Below are positions 8,560 to 11,652 of a stretch of DNA of 11,652 nt, one piece after another. The notes beneath the pieces were generated by a model. The model was not told the DNA's origin. It made no database searches and saw only the letters and a program-made list of their open reading frames with translations. The translations under genes and the position numbers were made by a program. Source of the stretch: Larix sibirica (Eukaryota; Streptophyta; Pinopsida; Pinales; Pinaceae); NCBI GenBank assembly GCA_004151065.3, contig NWUY0300013692.1, positions 29,005-40,656 on the forward strand, written 5' to 3'. Within the stretch, counting starts at the first letter, position 1. Each line of letters starts with the position of its first letter.

Positions 8560-9357
8560 CCCGCAACCTCACAAAAATGCCACAACTTGTGCAATAACAA
8601 ATTCCTACCTTCCAATGCACTTATTGTCCCTATGGAGCCTAGGAAGAAGGTTGTGCATAGTTTGATATATGCAACACAATTAGGGATTTAAAGATGAGAA
8701 TCATTCATGATATAACACATTTTGTGTGCATAGTTCTACTCACCCATTGAAATAAAAAACCAAACAAGTTAGTGAATAATAGAGATCATGATCCTACCAT
8801 TGACGCGCATTATCGAAACCCAATAAGAGTCAAAATAAAATGAATTCTATTATGATAACATTGCTTTATTTGATCTCTATAGAATTTATTCCTAACCCCT
8901 TTCAAATGTTATTCTAGTGAAACAAATATTTGAGGATTCATAGTGCTAGAGATGATTAGGGTCATAAAATCCTATCCAAGCCTTGAAGGTTATCAAAGAT
9001 TTTTTTTAGTAATCAACAATATAATTCCAGAACTAAGTCCTCTCACCAACATATTTGGGTGCATAAATATTGACCAAACCTAGTATCTAGCCATTAAGTT
9101 TAGGAAATTCCAAACAAGGCCTTACATTAGATGAAAATGCCAATCAATAACAACACCAACAATATGAAGGCCTATTTGGATAGAGAACCCACTCTCCCAT
9201 GATAAATATTCATACACACACTTAGTAATTGGAAAAATAACATATAAGGCCACATGGAGCAAAAATCCAATAATTTTGACTTCTTATAAAATTTGTGGAT
9301 GATATGTTTTATGCTAGGTTCACTCAATCCTAGGGAATTCTAGAAGAAAATTTTCAT
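8560..9357 (-). pseudogene. LINE apurinic/apyrimidinic-type endonuclease domain, broken
   Basis: This domain nicks target DNA to prime reverse transcription. I take the ATG at 9355-9357 as the ORF2 start because it gives MKIFF-N-LGLSEPSIK, matching the family's MKI-SWN-RGL opening; the Trp is replaced by a stop. About 280 bases further on is GLVNIYAPKYVGERT (9036-9080), the conserved N-(V/I)-Y-A-P motif, followed by TAG at 9033-9035 and then FWNYIVDY. The following GDFN-like motif is degenerate: FYDPNHL near 8960-8980. A later GFLFQWV near 8730-8745 may correspond to the end of the domain. Stops and indels are frequent, so coordinates of the inner parts are approximate. Confidence 0.7.
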
Positions 9358-9397
9358 TTGGAACCCACAATGTCATACATCTCCTATTCAATGATCT

Positions 9398-10124
9398 TTG
9401 AAGCCATTAAGAGTAGCAGAGGAGTTCAAACTTACAACAGGTTTATACAAGGCACATGGAAAACAATGCATCCAAAATGATAAGCCATGCCCATTTTTGT
9501 GGGGAATCAATCAAATCATATGCCTAAGGATAAAGAAAAAATGGTGGAGAGCATGCACTATGAGTTCTTCACTTTGTTGAGTTGTTCTAAAAACCTATTG
9601 TATCATCAACTTGCTTGCAAAAGTTACCTCAGTCCTGGAAGGGTCTATTGGAAAATCGATCAAGGCCTTTTGTGGGCTAATACCCACCACTTGAGTCTAG
9701 CTTCTCACTATATCATTCTTAGGTTGGGGACCATTTTGATCCTGTGGGGTTTGCATGGGAAAGACCACCTATGAGAAAGCCTAGTTCATTAGCCAATAGT
9801 CCCAAAAATAATTTCCTATACTTTCTCAACAAAAATAAGTGTTTGGGAAAATGTATATAATGAATGATTCATCTTATAATCAACCCCAAATAGAACATAC
9901 ACTTAAGGTTCTTTGATAACCTTAAGAGAGACATGGCATTGAGGCCTCAAGTTAAAGATCCTGTCTGGTTCATGGAAAATGAATTAAACTACCAACTAGG
10001 GCCAAAATGCATTATTGGAATGGTCATAATTGCATTGGAAAATTCAAGAATTCTACCTATAGAAGACATGCCAACTGGGATTCCTAGTCAATTAGGAACA
10101 CTTCAGATCATGGGAAAAAGATAA
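9398..10124 (+). other. Unassigned open stretches upstream of the LINE endonuclease
   Basis: Three overlapping or neighbouring plus-strand open frames are present: 9398-9580 (60 codons), 9487-9774 (95 codons) and 9933-10124 (63 codons). None matches a family I recognise. The 95-codon frame includes SPGRVYWKIDQGLLWANTHH, and the 63-codon frame includes KDPVWFMENELNYQLGPKC. They lie antisense to where the first ORF of the LINE should be, so they could be shadows of that decayed ORF; I could not find its CCHC motif on the minus strand. Coding use is unproven. Confidence 0.3.
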
Positions 10125-10244
10125 ACAAAATATTTTTGCAAATCCATGTGTCTTGCTAAAAATATAAATGATGTAGGGTTTTATGAGCTATAGGTATGAA
10201 CATATCACCATCTATGTTTCTCTTAGACGAAAAAAGGATTTCCC

Positions 10245-10269
10245 CCCTAAAACATTAGGGGTTTTAGGG
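10245..10269. repeat. Telomere-like perfect inverted repeat (9-bp arms)
   Basis: Arms CCCTAAAAC (10245-10253) and GTTTTAGGG (10261-10269) are perfect reverse complements around a 7-base loop, ATTAGGG. Both arms contain the plant telomere unit CCCTAAA/TTTAGGG. A hairpin could form in single-stranded DNA or RNA. It is not followed by the T run of a bacterial-type terminator, and no gene lies immediately before it. Its role, if any, is unknown. Confidence 0.6.
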
Positions 10270-10578
10270 ACAAAATCACCATTTAAAGATTTTTCTGGTT
10301 GAATTACCTTCATTTTAGTTTGAAGGACATTTTAGACTAGGCTAATGTGGTGCCTCATTAAGATAGATAGTATATTTGTGAGGAGAAATAAATATTATTA
10401 TTGTTTTTATTTATATGAACCACATTGCCAAATTTATAAGAAGCCTAAGTTGGTCTAAAACTAATGGGAAAGTAGCATTACGTGGTCCATTATCAACCCT
10501 AATCTCTTGGACATTCATCCAATGGTTCAAGTTGACCTTTTTGTGATTTTGGGGGGCTAGTTAGGGCATAAACTAGAT

Positions 10579-10884
10579 ATGGTAAATCATTTCCAAATTT
10601 GTATTACTCATTCATTTGATGCCCCAAAGGTGAGATTCTTATCCCTCTCCATTAGGGATACCTTCCTTGGTNTGTGTTGGTCTTGTGGCATTGCTGACTA
10701 CCCCTTGATGGGTGGTATTTCCTCATCATACGCATTTATGCCTTGGGTGGGTATTGGTGCACCTTGCGCTGACTCCATTAGGACACATGGCCTAGGATCC
10801 CCTGGCCAGACTTATGGTTTTATGATTTATAAAGGTGATTGCACTTGGAAGGGTTTTCATACCTTCTATAGCACATCTTATTGA
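10579..10884 (+). other. Unassigned 101-codon open frame, GC-richer than surroundings
   Basis: This plus-strand frame runs from an ATG at 10579 to a TGA at 10882-10884 and includes an unresolved base at 10672. The predicted peptide is rich in Gly, Ser, Cys and aromatic residues, with segments such as LSIRDTFLG, GGISSSYAFMPWVG and GDCTWKGFHTF. I recognise no family, signal peptide or membrane helix. The local sequence is visibly richer in G and C than its neighbours, as for genic or TE-internal DNA. No Kozak-like context stands out. It may be a fragment of another mobile element or a chance frame. Confidence 0.25.
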
Positions 10885-11154
10885 TGCCCACTTTGACCTT
10901 ATCTTGTTGTACTACTCCTCCCTTGGTCATCTCAATGAAGAAATGCAGTTCGTCCACCTTAAAAACAAAATTTTGAACGACATACCATCAATTGAAGGAG
11001 GGAATTGAGGGAAAATGACAAATGTTGGGGTTAGATGGGGCATGAAACCTTCCTTCAAAGCTCAACTTGTCATCATGTTGAAGCATATCACTAATTTTTA
11101 TCATTATTTTATGTTTTATGAGGTTTAGTCCCTCGATTGTGGGTGACAACAGAC
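10885..11154. other. No gene seen
   Basis: No open frame worth reporting, repeat or RNA gene is visible. A TGTTGGGG at about 11023-11030 has the look of an LTR start (TG plus a G-rich tract). If so, the TATA box at 11229 would lie about 200 bases into the LTR, a normal U3 distance. No matching end is in the window to test this. Confidence 0.35.
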
Positions 11155-11260
11155 AAACCCTAAAATATCATTTAAAAGACAAATTAGGTAGGCCGGCTTA
11201 GAGGAGGGATAAATTGAGCGTTTTCTCTTATAAATAAGGCGTCTCCCCCTCATTGTTAAC
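11155..11260 (+). promoter_or_regulatory. Putative plant promoter: telo-box and TATA box
   Basis: AAACCCTAA at 11155-11163 is an exact match to the plant telo-box, an element found in promoters of growth- and translation-related genes. TATAAATA at 11229-11236 matches the plant TATA consensus and is followed by GGCGTCTCCCCC, so transcription could start around 11260-11270. The downstream leader is rich in pyrimidines, with CT runs near 11435-11460. The reading is rightwards, into a gene or element beyond the window. The same features would also suit the U3/R part of an LTR. Only the motifs are seen; promoter activity is inferred. Confidence 0.45.
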
Positions 11261-11652
11261 AAAGATCATGGGATCAAATATGATTGAATTCTTATTTTTA
11301 TTTGTGTATATGAGCAAATAAGTGGCGTGCACCTCTCTTCTCGGTTGTCCTAGGGTTTCTAAGGATCAAATATTGATGTTTCGAGGTTTCTTTACAATCT
11401 TTCAAGGCTATTCTAAGGTGAAAGGATTCTTAAGGCTCTTTCTCTTTTCTTTTCTCTCTCAATTGTGGTAAGATCTTGAACCTCTTATCTTGCACTGTCG
11501 GAGGAAACCAAGGTAGGAGCAATTTAGGGTTTTATGCATCATAGTCTAGTTTTGTTGGGTGAGGCATTCCTCTTGAACTCTCTTGTTTGGGCCTTGGCAT
11601 CTTGTTTGCCCTAATTAGGTCAAGTGCTAACATAACCTAGGGTTTCTTAGCC
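11261..11652 (+). other. Putative transcribed leader, no long ORF
   Basis: Downstream of the TATA box this stretch has CT-rich tracts (tctttctcttttcttttctctctc near 11436-11460) and repeated tagggttt motifs. One is TTAGGGTTT at 11524-11532, an exact inverse telo-box. A donor-like CCAAG/GTAGGAG occurs near 11510-11518. The first ATG (11268-11270) opens a frame of only 17 codons. No protein match is visible before the window ends, so this could be a 5' untranslated exon or LTR sequence. Confidence 0.3.

Larger units (their letters stand above)
6100..9357 (-). mobile_element. Degraded L1-type LINE (endonuclease-RT ORF)
   Basis: Reading leftwards on the minus strand are an apurinic-endonuclease-like N-terminus, a reverse transcriptase with motifs A and C, and a C-terminal region like that of plant L1 ORF2 proteins. 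The span of about 3.2 kb is close to, but shorter than, a usual plant L1 ORF2. Every domain carries stops and frameshifts, so no protein of useful length remains. The left end is uncertain: there is no A-tail or target-site duplication that I can see, and similarity becomes too weak to follow below about 6160. The first ORF (nucleic-acid-binding protein) expected upstream, at 9358-10500, is not recognisable. The element lies on the same strand as the Copia relic. Confidence 0.8.

Noticed and set aside
11268-11321. 17-codon ORF after the putative TATA box
   Set aside because: It is too short and too AT-rich to call a gene. It could be an upstream ORF only if the leader is truly transcribed.
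1-11652. CRISPR array, tRNA or rRNA genes, bacterial operon features
   Set aside because: No regularly spaced repeats, no tRNA-like cloverleaf boxes and no ribosomal RNA sequence are visible. The content is that of plant nuclear DNA.

Overview
This is AT-rich, intron-era plant nuclear DNA. It contains no intact protein-coding gene that I can identify. The recognisable content is two old, heavily mutated retrotransposons, both on the minus strand: a Ty1/Copia LTR element (about 2185-4284) and an L1-type non-LTR element (LINE, about 6100-9357). A Copia primer-binding site complementary to initiator tRNA-Met, a Tnt1-like Gag/protease/integrase, a plant-type LINE endonuclease-RT, telo-box motifs and GTAAGT-type splice donors all point to a land plant. 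A large, TE-rich genome such as a gymnosperm's would fit, but that is inference.

Layout. Positions 1-740 hold no supported gene. Positions 969-1472 are a diverged tandem duplication of about 240 bp. On the minus strand its units carry exon-like blocks, the best being 1449-1545, 32 codons between an AG acceptor and a GTAAGT donor; these may be remnants of an unidentified gene. Positions 1546-2184 show nothing firm beyond short exon-like scraps. The Copia element reads right to left: 5' LTR (3867-4284), primer-binding site (3853-3864), Gag start codon (3717-3719), Gag with degraded zinc knuckle (to about 2985), protease (about 2709-2900), then gag-pre-integrase and the start of the integrase core (about 2702 to 2185). 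There it stops, near an unresolved base at 2161. The rest of the integrase, the RT, RNase H and 3' LTR are missing.

Positions 4285-6100 are unassigned. The LINE starts at an ATG at 9355-9357 that opens an apurinic-endonuclease-like domain. It continues through RT motif A (Asp codon 7886-7888), the FxDD catalytic box (7563-7568) and a C-terminal region (7133 to about 6160), with many stops and frameshifts. Positions 9358-11100 hold only unassigned open stretches and a 9-bp inverted repeat of telomere-like CCCTAAA character (10245-10269). The last 0.5 kb has a TATA box (11229-11236), an upstream telo-box (11155-11163) and a pyrimidine-rich leader. It could be a promoter of a gene beyond the window, or part of another LTR.

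Nothing here works as a system. The two elements are dead by several independent criteria: protease DSGA is now DSSA, the first integrase catalytic Asp is now Tyr, the zinc knuckle has lost two ligands, and there are many in-frame stops. The substitution pattern includes many C-to-T or G-to-A changes, as expected from long-term cytosine methylation. I found no credible new biological system; the exon-like tandem duplication and the right-end promoter-like segment are the best leads.
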